A stretch of 64,000 bases of DNA from Micromonospora trifolii (GCF_022229005.1 NZ_JAKKFD010000002.1:248001-312000); one strand, 5' to 3'; counted from the first letter of the stretch, positions 51,589 to 60,854 are shown. A program made the numbers and translations. Notes: generated from the letters alone by a model not told the origin.

Positions 51589-53979
51589 TCAGATCGGCGG
51601 CCGGGCCTGGCCGCGCATCGCGTCCCAGACCCGCGACGGCGTCAGCGGCATGTCGGCGTGTCGGACGCCGAAGGGCTTCAGCGCGTCGATGACCGCGTTG
51701 ACGATCGCGGGCGGCGACCCCACTGTGGCGGACTCGCCCACGCCCTTCGCGCCGATCGGGTGGTGCGGCGACGGCGTGACGGTGAAGCCGGTCTCCCAGT
51801 CGGGCACTTCGAGGGACGTCGGTATCAGGTAGTCCATCAGGGACGCGCCGAGGCAGTTGCCGTCCTCGTCGAACGCGATCATCTCCATCAGGGCCATGCC
51901 GACCCCGTCGGTCAGCCCGCCGTGCACCTGACCCTCGATGATCATCGGGTTGATCCGGGTGCCGCAGTCGTCGACGGCGATGAACCGTCTTACCGTCACC
52001 TGGGCCGTGCCAGGATCGATGTCCACCACGCAGATGTACGCGCCGTGCGGATAGGTCAGGTTCGACGGGTTGTAGCAGATCTGCGCCTCCAGGCCACCCT
52101 CGATGCCCTCGGGCAGGTCGCCCGCGCCGTGCGCGCGCAGGGCGATGTCCTGGATCGTGACGGACCGGCCCGGGTCACCGGCGACGTGGAATGCGCCCTT
52201 CTCCCACTCCAGGTCGGCAACCGACACCTCGAGCATCCCCGAGGCGATGATCCGGGCCTTGTCGCGGACCTTCCGGGCCACCAGGGCAGCCGCCGCTCCC
52301 GAGACTGGCGTCGACCGGCTGCCGTACGTGCCGAGGCCGAACGGGGTGTTGTCGGTGTCGCCGTGCAGCACCTCGATGTCCGCCGGGGGAATGCCGATCT
52401 CCTCGGCGACGATCTGCGCGAACGTCGTCTCGTGCCCCTGGCCCTGCGACTGCACGCTGAGGCGTACCACTGCCTTTCCGGTCGGGTGGACGCGCAGCTC
52501 GCAGCCGTCCGCCATGCCCAGCCCGAGAATGTCCATGTCCTTGCGCGGCCCGGCGCCGACGGCCTCGGTGAAGAACGCGATGCCGATGCCCATCAGTTCG
52601 CCCCGGGCCCGCTTCTCGGCCTGCTCGCGGCGCAACTCGTCATAGCCGGCCATCTCCATCGCCAGCCGCATCGTCGGCTCGTAGTTGCCCGAGTCGTACA
52701 CCCAGCCGGTCTTCGTCGTGTACGGGAACTGCTCCGGCTGGATGAAGTTCTTCAACCGCAGCTCGGCCGGGTCCATGCCGAGTTCGTCGGCGAGACAGTC
52801 GACGATCCGCTCGACCAGGTAGACCGCCTCGGTGATCCGGAACGAGCAGGCGTACGCGACGCCGCCGGGCGCCTTGTTGGTGTAGACCGCCGTCATCTTG
52901 CAGTACGCGGCCTCGATGTCGTAGCTGCCGGTGAAGACCCCGAAGAAACCGGCCGGGTACTTCACCGGGGCGGCGGTGCCGTTGAACGCGCCGTGGTCGG
53001 CCAGCACGTTGGTGCGGATGCCCAGGATCCGGCCGTCGCGGGTCGCGGCGATCTCCCCCCGCATGATGTAGTCACGGGCGAATCCCGTGCTGATCAGGTT
53101 CTCCGAGCGGTCCTCCATCCACTTCACCGGCTTGCCGGTGACGATCGAGGCGACGATCGCGCAGACGTACCCGGGGTAGATCGGCACCTTGTTGCCGAAC
53201 CCGCCGCCGATGTCCGGCGAGATCACCTGGATCTTGTGCTCGGGCAGGCCCGCCACGATGGCGTAGAGGGTGCGGTGCGCGTGCGGGGCCTGGGTGGTCG
53301 ACCAGAGCCGCAGCTTGCCGTCGACCGAGTCGTAGTCGGCGACAGCCCCGCACGTCTCCATCGGCGCCGGATGCACCCGGGGGTAGACGAGATCCTGGCT
53401 GACCACGACGTCGGCGCGGGCGAAGACCGCCTCGGTGGCCGCCTCGTCGCCGGTCTCCCAGTCGAAGCAGTGGTTGTTCGTCTTGCCGTCCAGGTCGTCG
53501 CGGATCAGCGGTGCGTCCGGCGCCAACGCCCGGCGCGCGTCGATCACCGGGTCGAGGACGTCGTACTCGACGTCGATCAGCTCCAGCGCGTCACGCGCCG
53601 CGTACCGGTCCTCGGCGACGACGAAGGCCACCTCCTGGCCCTGGAAACGCACCTTGTCGGTGGCGAGCACGGCTTGCACGTCGTTGGAGAGCGTCGGCAT
53701 CCAGGCCAGGTTCTGCTGTGCCAGCATCGCCCCGGTCACCACCGCCTTCACCCCGGGCGACGCCTCGGCAGCGCTGGTGTCGATGCCGACGATCCGGGCG
53801 TGCGCCACCGGCGACCGGAGGATCGCGAGGTGCAGCATGCCGGGCAGCTGGACGTCGTCGACGTACCGGCCGCGCCCACGCAGGAACCGTGGGTCCTCCT
53901 TGCGCAGCATCCGGCCGTACCCGACGGGCTTCTGGTCGTTGTCGTGGAACGTGTCCACGCGCTCGTGCACTGCGGTCAT
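51589..53979 (-). CDS. coxL: Aerobic carbon monoxide dehydrogenase large subunit, form I
   Basis: 796 residues from ATG (MTAVHERVD), set by the ATGA overlap with coxS. Molybdopterin-binding subunit where CO is oxidised to CO2. The active-site loop reads VAYACSFR with the copper-ligand Cys378; AYxCSFR is the form I signature, while form II reads AYxGAGR. Other family text: GGGFGNK (about 260), QGQGHETTFAQIVAEE, and the catalytic Glu in GAKGVGES (about 755). Normal length (about 800). Second-longest gene of the operon, intact. Confidence 0.94.
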   Translation of the reverse strand: MTAVHERVDTFHDNDQKPVGYGRMLRKEDPRFLRGRGRYVDDVQLPGMLHLAILRSPVAHARIVGIDTSAAEASPGVKAVVTGAMLAQQNLAWMPTLSNDVQAVLATDKVRFQGQEVAFVVAEDRYAARDALELIDVEYDVLDPVIDARRALAPDAPLIRDDLDGKTNNHCFDWETGDEAATEAVFARADVVVSQDLVYPRVHPAPMETCGAVADYDSVDGKLRLWSTTQAPHAHRTLYAIVAGLPEHKIQVISPDIGGGFGNKVPIYPGYVCAIVASIVTGKPVKWMEDRSENLISTGFARDYIMRGEIAATRDGRILGIRTNVLADHGAFNGTAAPVKYPAGFFGVFTGSYDIEAAYCKMTAVYTNKAPGGVAYACSFRITEAVYLVERIVDCLADELGMDPAELRLKNFIQPEQFPYTTKTGWVYDSGNYEPTMRLAMEMAGYDELRREQAEKRARGELMGIGIAFFTEAVGAGPRKDMDILGLGMADGCELRVHPTGKAVVRLSVQSQGQGHETTFAQIVAEEIGIPPADIEVLHGDTDNTPFGLGTYGSRSTPVSGAAAALVARKVRDKARIIASGMLEVSVADLEWEKGAFHVAGDPGRSVTIQDIALRAHGAGDLPEGIEGGLEAQICYNPSNLTYPHGAYICVVDIDPGTAQVTVRRFIAVDDCGTRINPMIIEGQVHGGLTDGVGMALMEMIAFDEDGNCLGASLMDYLIPTSLEVPDWETGFTVTPSPHHPIGAKGVGESATVGSPPAIVNAVIDALKPFGVRHADMPLTPSRVWDAMRGQARPPI

Positions 53980-54524
53980 GCGACGGCCTCCGCGGGCTGG
54001 CCGGCGTTGTCGATCTCGCCGGCCTCGGACGATTCGGTGGTCTCGGTGACCTGGGCCGCGGCCTGCGCCTCGGCCACGGCGGCCCAGCGGACCGAGCGCA
54101 CGATGGTGGCGTAACCCGTGCACCGGCAGATCTGACCCGAGATCGCCTCCCGGATCTCCGTCTCGCTCGGGTCGGGGTTGCGGTCGAGCAGCGCCCGCGC
54201 GGTCATCATCATCCCCGGCGTGCAGAAACCACACTGCAGACCGTGGCACTGCATGAACCCCTGCTGGATCGGGTCCAGCTCGGCGCCCTTGGCGAGACCC
54301 TCGACGGTACGCACCTGGTGGCCGCCGGCCATCGCCGCGAGCACCGTGCACGACTTCACCGGCTCGCCGTCGAGCCAGACCACGCAGGTGCCGCAGTTGC
54401 TGGTGTCGCAGCCCCAGTGCGTGCCGGTCAGACCCAGCACATCGCGCAGGAAGTGCACCAGCAGCAGCCGGGCCTCGATCTCCCGGGTGACCTCGACGTC
54501 GTTGACGGTCATGGTGACCTGCAT
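53976..54524 (-). CDS. coxS: Carbon monoxide dehydrogenase small subunit, 2x[2Fe-2S]
   Basis: 182 residues from ATG (MQVTMTVNDVEV). Plant-type [2Fe-2S] cysteines C39, C44, C47, C59 and the second cluster C98, C101, C133, C135 (CGFCTPGM, CRCTGY). A 25-residue acidic tail follows the usual end. Transfers electrons from CoxL to the FAD of CoxM. Two bp from coxM, overlaps coxL by 4. Confidence 0.94.
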   Translation of the reverse strand: MQVTMTVNDVEVTREIEARLLLVHFLRDVLGLTGTHWGCDTSNCGTCVVWLDGEPVKSCTVLAAMAGGHQVRTVEGLAKGAELDPIQQGFMQCHGLQCGFCTPGMMMTARALLDRNPDPSETEIREAISGQICRCTGYATIVRSVRWAAVAEAQAAAQVTETTESSEAGEIDNAGQPAEAVA

Positions 54525-54526
54525 GC

Positions 54527-55399
54527 TCAGCTCCTCGCCCGTTCGACGGCCCGGCGCAGGGTCCGCCGGGTCAGCTCGGCGGCCAGATGCCGCTTGTAGT
54601 CCGCGCTGCCGCGCTGGTCGGTCACCGGGTCGCAGCTGTCCGCCGCGATCGCCCCGGCCTGCTCGTAGAGGCTCTCCGAGGGTTCCTGCCCGCGCAGCGC
54701 CGCCGAGATCGCCGGGATGCCGGTGGTGTTGGGGCCGACCGCCGCGAGCCCGACCCGGGCGTCGACGATCGCGCCGCCGTCGAGCCACACCGCCGCGCCG
54801 GCCGACACCACGGCCCAGTCGCCGGCCCGGCGCTCGACCTTGGCGTACGCGCTGCCACAGCCGGGCCGTACCGGTAGCCGGATCTCGACGAGGATCTCGT
54901 CGTCCGCGACGGCCGTCTCGTACGGCCCGACGTGGAACTCCTCCATCGACACGACCCGCTCCGCGCCACCCGGACCACGGATCACGCACCGCGCGTCCAG
55001 CGTCGTGCAGACCGCCGACAGATCCTCGGACGGGTCGGCCTGACACAGCGAACCGCCCAGCGTGCCCCTGTTGCGCACCACCGGGTCGGCGATCACCCGT
55101 TCGGCGTCGGCGAAGATCGGGAACGCCGCCGCCAGCACTGGTGATTCGAGAAGTTCCCGATGCCGGGTCAGCGCACCGATGCGGACCTCGTCGGGGCCCG
55201 CCTCGACGTAGCCCAACTCGCCGTGCAGATCGTTGATGTCGATCAGATAGTCGAAGTTGGCCAGCCGGAGCTTCATCATCGGCAGCAGGCTGTGCCCGCC
55301 GGCGATCAGGCGGGCCGTCCCGCCCAACCGCTCCAACAGGCTGATCGCATGGTCCACACTGGTGGCTCGCTCGTACTCGAACGGTGCCGGCACCTGCAT
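54527..55399 (-). CDS. coxM: Carbon monoxide dehydrogenase medium (FAD) subunit
   Basis: 290 residues from ATG (MQVPAPFEYER). FAD motifs AGGHS (33-37) and TLGGS (113-117), both hallmarks of CoxM, and the C-terminal CO_deh_flav_C domain. First gene of the operon, giving the order M-S-L characteristic of form I clusters. The 118-bp upstream gap to the divergent coxI-like gene carries a 40-bp palindrome that overlaps the predicted -35. Confidence 0.93.
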   Translation of the reverse strand: MQVPAPFEYERATSVDHAISLLERLGGTARLIAGGHSLLPMMKLRLANFDYLIDINDLHGELGYVEAGPDEVRIGALTRHRELLESPVLAAAFPIFADAERVIADPVVRNRGTLGGSLCQADPSEDLSAVCTTLDARCVIRGPGGAERVVSMEEFHVGPYETAVADDEILVEIRLPVRPGCGSAYAKVERRAGDWAVVSAGAAVWLDGGAIVDARVGLAAVGPNTTGIPAISAALRGQEPSESLYEQAGAIAADSCDPVTDQRGSADYKRHLAAELTRRTLRRAVERARS

Positions 55400-55422
55400 G
55401 TCGCACCTCCGCAGTCCGGCAA

Positions 55423-55451
55423 AATCTCTGCCCGGCGGTGGTCAAAGTCAA
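55423..55451 (-). promoter_or_regulatory. Putative coxMSL promoter
   Basis: On the minus strand TTGACT (55446-55451) and GAGATT (55423-55428) with a 17-bp spacer; the -35 overlaps the left end of the palindrome. Confidence 0.45.
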
Positions 55452-55486
55452 CGGCGACCTAAGCAACTGCTTAGGTCGCCGTTGAC
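55447..55486. repeat. 40-bp perfect palindrome (19-2-19) between coxM and coxI
   Basis: Arms 55447-55465 and 55468-55486; left arm GTCAACGGCGACCTAAGCA. Each outer end carries GTTGAC reading outward, so the palindrome supplies -35-like elements to both divergent promoters. With a 2-nt centre it suits a dimeric protein or cruciform better than an RNA hairpin. Confidence 0.85.
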
Positions 55487-55517
55487 GGTGCCGCTGGGGC
55501 TCGCGGATCGTGCGGCC

Positions 55518-56591
55518 ATGCGGGACATCGTCGACGGGCTGGCCGGCTGGCGTGCGGCAGGCGTCGCGTTCGCCGTCGCGACAGTCGCGCGGACCTGGCA
55601 GTCCGCGCCCCGGCAACCCGGTGCCGCGATGGCCGTCTCGGCGCACGGCGACGTGGTGGGCAGCATCTCGGGCGGCTGCGTCGAGGGGGCCGTCTACGAA
55701 CTCTGCCGGACCGCGATCCAGACCGGCGAGGCGCACACCCAGACCTTCGGCGTCAGCGACGACGACGCGTTGGACGTCGGGCTGACCTGCGGTGGCACCA
55801 TCCAGGTCCTGGTGCAACCGAGCGTCGCGATGGCCGAGTTCGACGAGGTCCTCGCCGCGATCCGCGACGGCCGCCCGGTCGCCACCGCCTCGGTCGAGAA
55901 CGCCCAACTGGTGATCTGGCCGGATCGGGTCGCGGGCAGCCTCGGCGCACCCGACCTGGACGACGCGGCGGCCCGGCAGGCGACCGGGATGCTCGCCCTC
56001 GGCGTCACCGGCACGATCCACCTGGGCCGACAGGGGCAGCAGCGCGGCGACGAGGTGGCCGTGTTCGTCCAGTCGTACGTCCCACCACCCCGGATGATCA
56101 TCTTCGGTGCGATCGACTTCGCCGCCGCGATGGCCCGGATCGGCACGTTCCTCGGCTACCACGTCACGGTGTGCGACGCCCGCCCTGTGTTCGCCACCCG
56201 TGCGCGTTTCCCCGACGTCGACGACCTCGTCGTCGGCTGGCCGCACGCGTACCTGGAGTCGACGGCCGTCGACGACCGGACGGTGCTCTGCGTCCTGACC
56301 CACGACCCCAAGTTCGACGTGCCGCTGCTCCAGGTCGCTCTCGCCACGCCCGCCCGTTACATCGGCGCGATGGGCAGCCGGCGCGCGCACGACGACCGGA
56401 TGCGCCGGCTGCGCGAGGCGGGCGTCCCGGAGAGCGCGCTGGCCCGACTCTGCTCGCCGATCGGGCTGGACCTGGGCGCGCGGACACCTGAGGAGACGGC
56501 GGTGGCGATCGCCGCGGAGATCACCGCCCAGACCTGGGGCGGCTCCGGTCGCCCGCTCAGCGACCTGGCGACCCCGATCCACCACACCTGA
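55518..56591 (+). CDS. coxI: XdhC/CoxI-family protein
   Basis: 357 residues from ATG (MRDIVDGLAGWRAAG). N-terminal XdhC_CoxI domain with SAPRQPGAAMAV and SGGCVEGAVYELC (about 50-65), C-terminal Rossmann domain (PPPRMIIFGAIDFAAAM, about 190; YIGAMGSRR, about 285; GLDLGARTPEE). Transcribed away from coxMSL. Second XdhC-like protein of the cluster, so one may act on cofactor sulfuration and the other on delivery, as proposed for CoxF and CoxI of Oligotropha. Confidence 0.88.
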   Translation: MRDIVDGLAGWRAAGVAFAVATVARTWQSAPRQPGAAMAVSAHGDVVGSISGGCVEGAVYELCRTAIQTGEAHTQTFGVSDDDALDVGLTCGGTIQVLVQPSVAMAEFDEVLAAIRDGRPVATASVENAQLVIWPDRVAGSLGAPDLDDAAARQATGMLALGVTGTIHLGRQGQQRGDEVAVFVQSYVPPPRMIIFGAIDFAAAMARIGTFLGYHVTVCDARPVFATRARFPDVDDLVVGWPHAYLESTAVDDRTVLCVLTHDPKFDVPLLQVALATPARYIGAMGSRRAHDDRMRRLREAGVPESALARLCSPIGLDLGARTPEETAVAIAAEITAQTWGGSGRPLSDLATPIHHT

Positions 56592-56751
56592 CCGAGGGCC
56601 AATTCGTCGGCACAGCCCGGTCCCGACCAGCGCGGTGGAGACCGCCAGATCCCGATCGAGCACCTCGTCTCGAGGGGAACACGGGGACAGTCACGGTGCG
56701 GAAAATTCGACGACGGTCCCTCACGCGCACCAGATCGCGTACCCTCCGCGG

Positions 56752-57171
56752 ATGGACCTAGATGATCTTCCGCTTGCCGAGTTCGCGTTTCCGGGACCAC
56801 TGCGGGACAAGCTCGTGGGCGCGATCCTTTCCGGGGCGAAGACGTCCACGACCGGCCTGCTGGTCGGGTACGAGTGCGCGAACGAGCCGCTGCCCGAGGT
56901 GGGTCAGGTCTCCGCCGTGGTGGACTCCGCCGGGCGCCGGATCGCGGCCATCGAGCTGACCGACGTACGGGTGGTCCGGCTCGCCGAGGTCGACCTGCCG
57001 CACGCCCTGGCCGAGGGGGAGGGCGACGAGTCGGTGGCCCAGTGGCGTGCGGGGCACGAGACGTTCTGGCACAGCGCCGAGGTGCGCGCCGAGTTGGGCG
57101 ACCCCGACTTCACTGTGGACGACGACACCCTAGTGGTGACCGAACGCTTCCGGCTGTTGCACGTCGCCTGA
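56752..57171 (+). CDS. ASCH domain protein
   Basis: 139 residues from ATG (MDLDDLPLAEFAFPG). ASCH fold text: LVGAILSGAKTSTTGLLVGYE (in parts ILSGAKTSTT), VVRLAEVDLPHALAEGEG and AQWRAGHETFWHS. ASCH proteins bind RNA and some hydrolyse N4-acetylcytidine; the exact role is unknown. Stands alone, 70 bp before the ABC pair. Confidence 0.85.
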   Translation: MDLDDLPLAEFAFPGPLRDKLVGAILSGAKTSTTGLLVGYECANEPLPEVGQVSAVVDSAGRRIAAIELTDVRVVRLAEVDLPHALAEGEGDESVAQWRAGHETFWHSAEVRAELGDPDFTVDDDTLVVTERFRLLHVA

Positions 57172-57241
57172 GCAGTTTCGTCCGCCGTGGACTCCCGAGC
57201 GGCGGGCCACGCCGCCGTGCAAGGTCACCTATGCTCGGCGC

Positions 57242-58006
57242 GTGATCCCCCCGGCACTCGAGATCCGTGGCCTGGTCAAGACCTTCGCGGCGCACCGCGC
57301 GGTGGACGGCATCGATCTGACCGTCCACAGCGGCACGTTCCACGGCATCGTCGGGCCCAACGGCGCCGGCAAGTCCACCACCATCGGGATGGCCGTCGGC
57401 CTGGTCACCCCGGACTCCGGGCAGATCCGCATCCTCGGCCACGACGCGCTGCGCGAGCGTCGCCTGACCCGCGCGCTGACCGGCGTGCTGCCCGACGGCC
57501 TCGACTTCCCGGAACGCCTCACCGGCGCCGAACTGCTGCGCTACAGCGCCGGCCTGCGCGGGCTTCCCCGGGCCGCGGCCACCGGCCGTGCCGCCGAACT
57601 GATCGACGTGCTCGGCCTGGCCAAGGGCGCCGGCACCCCCCTGGCCGACTGCTCCACCGGCACCCGCAAGAAGCTGGGTCTCGCCCAGGCGCTGCTGCAC
57701 GCGCCCCGGCTGCTCGTGCTCGACGAACCGTTCGAGGCGGTCGACCCGGTCTCTGCGGCCACCATCCGCCGGGTGCTGCGCCGATTCGTGGCCGGTGGCG
57801 GCACCTGCGTGCTGTCCACCCACTCGATGCTGCTGGTCGAGCAGATGTGCGACGAGGTCACCGTGATCCATCAGGGCCGGGTGGTCGCCGCCGGGTCGGT
57901 CACCGAGGTCGCCGCCGGCAGCAGCCTGGAGGACCGGTTCGTCGAGTTGGTCGGCGCCGAAGCCTCCGGCAGCGGCGGTCTGGACTGGCTGACCGGGGCA
58001 CGATGA
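57242..58006 (+). CDS. ABC exporter ATP-binding protein
   Basis: 254 residues from GTG. Walker A GPNGAGKST (about 39), signature degenerate as CSTGTRKKLGLAQ (about 139), Walker B LLVLDEPFEAVD (about 159), His switch STHS. CcmA-type ATPase that works with the next gene's membrane protein (ATGA overlap). Export of a lipid, peptide or antibiotic is possible; substrate unknown. Confidence 0.88.
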   Translation: MIPPALEIRGLVKTFAAHRAVDGIDLTVHSGTFHGIVGPNGAGKSTTIGMAVGLVTPDSGQIRILGHDALRERRLTRALTGVLPDGLDFPERLTGAELLRYSAGLRGLPRAAATGRAAELIDVLGLAKGAGTPLADCSTGTRKKLGLAQALLHAPRLLVLDEPFEAVDPVSAATIRRVLRRFVAGGGTCVLSTHSMLLVEQMCDEVTVIHQGRVVAAGSVTEVAAGSSLEDRFVELVGAEASGSGGLDWLTGAR

Positions 58007-59865
58007 GCGCGGAACCCGTCGCCCCCGGCCGGCTGGGCGGCACCCTCCGCGCGATCGCGGTACCAGCCCGGATGCGCGTGACGATGCTGCGTCGCTCGCT
58101 GCGCGAGCACCCCGGCCCCACTGTCGCCGGCCTGGTCGGTCTGCTCGCCGCCGCCTGGTTGATCCGGTACGCGCTCCGCGGCGACCCGCACACGCTCGGC
58201 CTGCTCGCCGGGGCCTGGGTTCTCGGCTGGATCGTGTTGCCTCTGCTGCTCGGCGGCGGGCGCGGCCGGGTCCGGCCGGCTCACCTGCGCTTGGAGCCGA
58301 TCGGCGGGGTCCCGGCCGCGATCGGTCTGCTCGCCGCGTCGGCGATCGGTATCGGCCCGGCCGTCTCGCTGGTGGCACTCGCCGCGCTGCCGGTGCACGC
58401 CGCCCGGTACGGCACGGTCGCGGTCCTCGTCACCGCCGGCGGCGCGGTGCTGCTCTGGCTGCTCGGGCTGATCGGCTCGGCCATCGCGCTGGAGGTCGTC
58501 GGCCACGCCGGCGGTCCGGTCGGGGCGCTGCTCACCGGCATCCTCACCGGTACGGCGATGGGTGTCGCCGGGTCGCTCTGGGCGGTCTTCCCGTGGGTGT
58601 CGGTCCTGCTCGTGGCAGCGCCGCAGGAGGTGGTCCGGGCCATGGCGTACGTGCCGAGTGCCTGGCCGGTCGCCGCCGTGACCGGGCCAACCGGGCAAGG
58701 GGTACGCAGGATGGCGGCCCTGGTCGGCATCGTGGCGCTCTGCGCCGCCGCGTACATCATGCTTGTCCGAAAGGTGATCGCCGCCGGCGCGCCGTTCCGG
58801 CCACGCCGGACCGCGGCGGCGTCACCGGCCGCGGCTGAACGCGAATGGCTGGGGTGGGTGCCGACCGCGACGCGGGCGGTCGTCGGCCGTGAGCTGCGTG
58901 CCTGGGCGCGGCATCCGCTGCGGTTGCAGTATCTGGCGTTCGCTGTGGTGTACGGGGCTCTGCTCGCCGGACTGCCGCTGCTGTCCGACGTGGACCTGCT
59001 GCTGCCGTGGGCCGGACCGCTCGCCGTGCTCGGCGCGGCGGCGATGTCCGCCGGTTTGGTCGGGCTGGACGGCACCGCGTTGTGGCTGCCGCTCACCACG
59101 CCCGACGGCGAACGGGCCGAGGTCCGGGGCAGGGCCCTGGCGTGGCTGGTTCTGGTCACCCCGATCGGTGTGCTGCTCACCGTCGCGGGCATCCTCCTCG
59201 CCCCCGACGTCGACCCGCTGGCCGCGCTCTGCACCCTGCCGGCCCTGCTCGGCGCGGGCGCCGCGGTGCCGGTGTGGGTGTCGCTGCTGCGCGTACGCCC
59301 GGTGGCCGACCCGCGGCATCCCACAGCTGCTGACAACCCGACCGACATCGTCAGCGTGCTGGTCGCCACCGCTGCTGGGCTGCTCGCCGCGGCGCCGGTG
59401 CTCGCCCTGGTGGTCTGGGGTCCGCCGGCAGCGGCACCGCTGCTGCCGCTGGTCGGCCTGCTCGGAGGCGCCGCAGCCTGGTGGGGTGGCCTGTGGCTGG
59501 CCGACGAGCGGCTCGCCCAGCGCGGCACGGCGGTGCTCGCCGCGGCCGGTCAGCGGAGTCGGCCCCCGGAGACGGTGCTCCCGCTGACCTGGGACGTGCA
59601 GTGGTATCGGGAGAACACGTCGACCGCGTGGGCACTGGGGTTGCTGACAGTCGGGTGGATCCCGGTGATCCCGCAGGGGTTGATGCCGCTGGCGTTCGGG
59701 ATAGACAGCGGGTGGATCGTGGCGGGTCACCTGAACGGGGGCGCGCGTACGACGGTGGGGTTGGCGATGGTCGGGCTGGGCGTCGCGATGCTGCTCACCG
59801 GCCTGGTGCTGTGGGATCGCCGACCGCAACAGGGCGGCGCTGCCCAACCTGCTCCCCCCGGGTGA
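58003..59865 (+). CDS. ABC transporter membrane protein
   Basis: 620 residues from ATG, set by the ATGA overlap. About 14 hydrophobic segments in two halves separated by a charged loop near residue 270-295 (RPRRTAAASPAAAERE). No soluble domain. It is much larger than a six-helix permease and resembles actinobacterial ABC-2-type transporters that act as a single chain. Substrate unknown. Confidence 0.8.
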   Translation: MSAEPVAPGRLGGTLRAIAVPARMRVTMLRRSLREHPGPTVAGLVGLLAAAWLIRYALRGDPHTLGLLAGAWVLGWIVLPLLLGGGRGRVRPAHLRLEPIGGVPAAIGLLAASAIGIGPAVSLVALAALPVHAARYGTVAVLVTAGGAVLLWLLGLIGSAIALEVVGHAGGPVGALLTGILTGTAMGVAGSLWAVFPWVSVLLVAAPQEVVRAMAYVPSAWPVAAVTGPTGQGVRRMAALVGIVALCAAAYIMLVRKVIAAGAPFRPRRTAAASPAAAEREWLGWVPTATRAVVGRELRAWARHPLRLQYLAFAVVYGALLAGLPLLSDVDLLLPWAGPLAVLGAAAMSAGLVGLDGTALWLPLTTPDGERAEVRGRALAWLVLVTPIGVLLTVAGILLAPDVDPLAALCTLPALLGAGAAVPVWVSLLRVRPVADPRHPTAADNPTDIVSVLVATAAGLLAAAPVLALVVWGPPAAAPLLPLVGLLGGAAAWWGGLWLADERLAQRGTAVLAAAGQRSRPPETVLPLTWDVQWYRENTSTAWALGLLTVGWIPVIPQGLMPLAFGIDSGWIVAGHLNGGARTTVGLAMVGLGVAMLLTGLVLWDRRPQQGGAAQPAPPG

Positions 59866-59868
59866 CGG

Positions 59869-59884
59869 TCCCGCGTACGCGGGA
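59869..59884. terminator. Short GC hairpin after the ABC operon
   Basis: TCCCGCGTACGCGGGA forms a 5-7 bp stem with a GTAC or TA centre, 3 nt after the stop codon. Likely terminator, no U-tract. Confidence 0.45.
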
Positions 59885-60002
59885 TCGCCACGTCGATCGG
59901 TGGCAGCTCGGCTGGGCACCACTCGGCGTGTCGAACAGCTCACCCGCCAACGATCAGCGCCGTGGCTGGTCTTCGTAACCTTGGTCCGCCAGACTGCGCG
60001 GT

Positions 60003-60800
60003 ATGGGTGATCGTTGGCGCCGTTGGGCGTGGGTCGGGGTGCTCCTCATCGGGCTGATCCTTTATCTGGCGGTGCTGCGGACCCTGGTCAGCACCAAGAA
60101 TCCGAATTTCGTACCGGCGTTGATCCTGCTCGGGGCGACGTTGGTGCCGTTGACGTTCCTGACGTTCGCCCAGGCCCGCACCGGGCGGTGGCAGGTGCCG
60201 GCGTCGGTGCTGGTGACGTCGGCGTTCTTCGGCGGTGTGATCGGCACGGTGGTCGCCGGCACCCTGGAGTACGACACCCTGCGCGGCCTCGGCACCCTGC
60301 CGATGGTGTTCGTGGCACTGATCGAGGAGTCGGCGAAGCTGATCGTCCCGGTGGTGCTGCTGTTCACTGTGGTGGCCCAGCGTCGTCGCCGGGTGCCCTC
60401 CGACGGGCTGATCATCGGCATCGCCGCCGGCATGGGGTTCGCCGCGCTGGAGACGATGGGCTACGCCTTCAGCGCCCTGCTGAGCTCGCAGGGCAACATC
60501 GGCGCGGTGGAGCAGACGCTCTTCATCCGGGGTCTGACGGCGCCCGCCGGTCACACCGCCTGGACGGGGCTGACCGCCGGCGCGCTCTGGGCGTTGCTGG
60601 CGAGCCCGAGCGTCGCTCGGCTCTTCGGGTTCATCGGCACGTTCGTGGGTGTCGTCGTCCTGCACACCCTCTGGGACACGTTCTCCGGTTCGCTGGTCTT
60701 CGTCGTGTTGGCGATCATCAGCATCGGCTGGTTGTTCTGGGAGCTGCACCGTTACCGGACCTTCAGCGATAAGCACATCGGCCAGCTGCAACCGCACTGA
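60003..60800 (+). CDS. prsW: PrsW-family intramembrane metalloprotease
   Basis: 265 residues from ATG (MGDRWRRWAWVG). Seven to eight membrane helices with the PrsW motifs EESAKL (about 110, Glu-Glu), ALETMGYAF (about 149), GHTAWTG (about 186) and VLHTLWDT (about 220). PrsW cleaves anti-sigma factors in Bacillus; no sigma/anti-sigma pair is next to it here. Followed by a strong hairpin terminator. Confidence 0.88.
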   Translation: MGDRWRRWAWVGVLLIGLILYLAVLRTLVSTKNPNFVPALILLGATLVPLTFLTFAQARTGRWQVPASVLVTSAFFGGVIGTVVAGTLEYDTLRGLGTLPMVFVALIEESAKLIVPVVLLFTVVAQRRRRVPSDGLIIGIAAGMGFAALETMGYAFSALLSSQGNIGAVEQTLFIRGLTAPAGHTAWTGLTAGALWALLASPSVARLFGFIGTFVGVVVLHTLWDTFSGSLVFVVLAIISIGWLFWELHRYRTFSDKHIGQLQPH

Positions 60801-60815
60801 CCATCGCCGTACTCC

Positions 60816-60854
60816 ATGCCTCTCCCGGCCCGCACCAAGGGCTGGGGGAGGCAT
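60816..60854 (+). terminator. Hairpin terminator after prsW
   Basis: About 15-bp stem (ATGCCTCTCCCGGCC with GGCTGGGGGAGGCAT, two G-U pairs in RNA) around a 9-nt loop, 16 nt after the prsW stop and 90 nt before the formate dehydrogenase start. Confidence 0.7.

Noticed and set aside
51589-53979. CoxL as a form II (BMS-type) paralog or xanthine dehydrogenase
   Set aside because: The loop reads AYACSFR, not AYxGAGR, and the gene order and maturation set are those of form I.
49957-54114. 1385-codon open frame on the plus strand opposite the cox genes
   Set aside because: It is the antisense shadow of coxL, coxS and the maturation genes. Its composition is Arg/Gly/His-rich with no domain text, while the minus strand encodes well-recognised proteins.
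55447-55486. Palindrome as a Rho-independent terminator
   Set aside because: It lies between two divergent start codons where no transcript ends, and a 2-nt centre makes a poor RNA loop.
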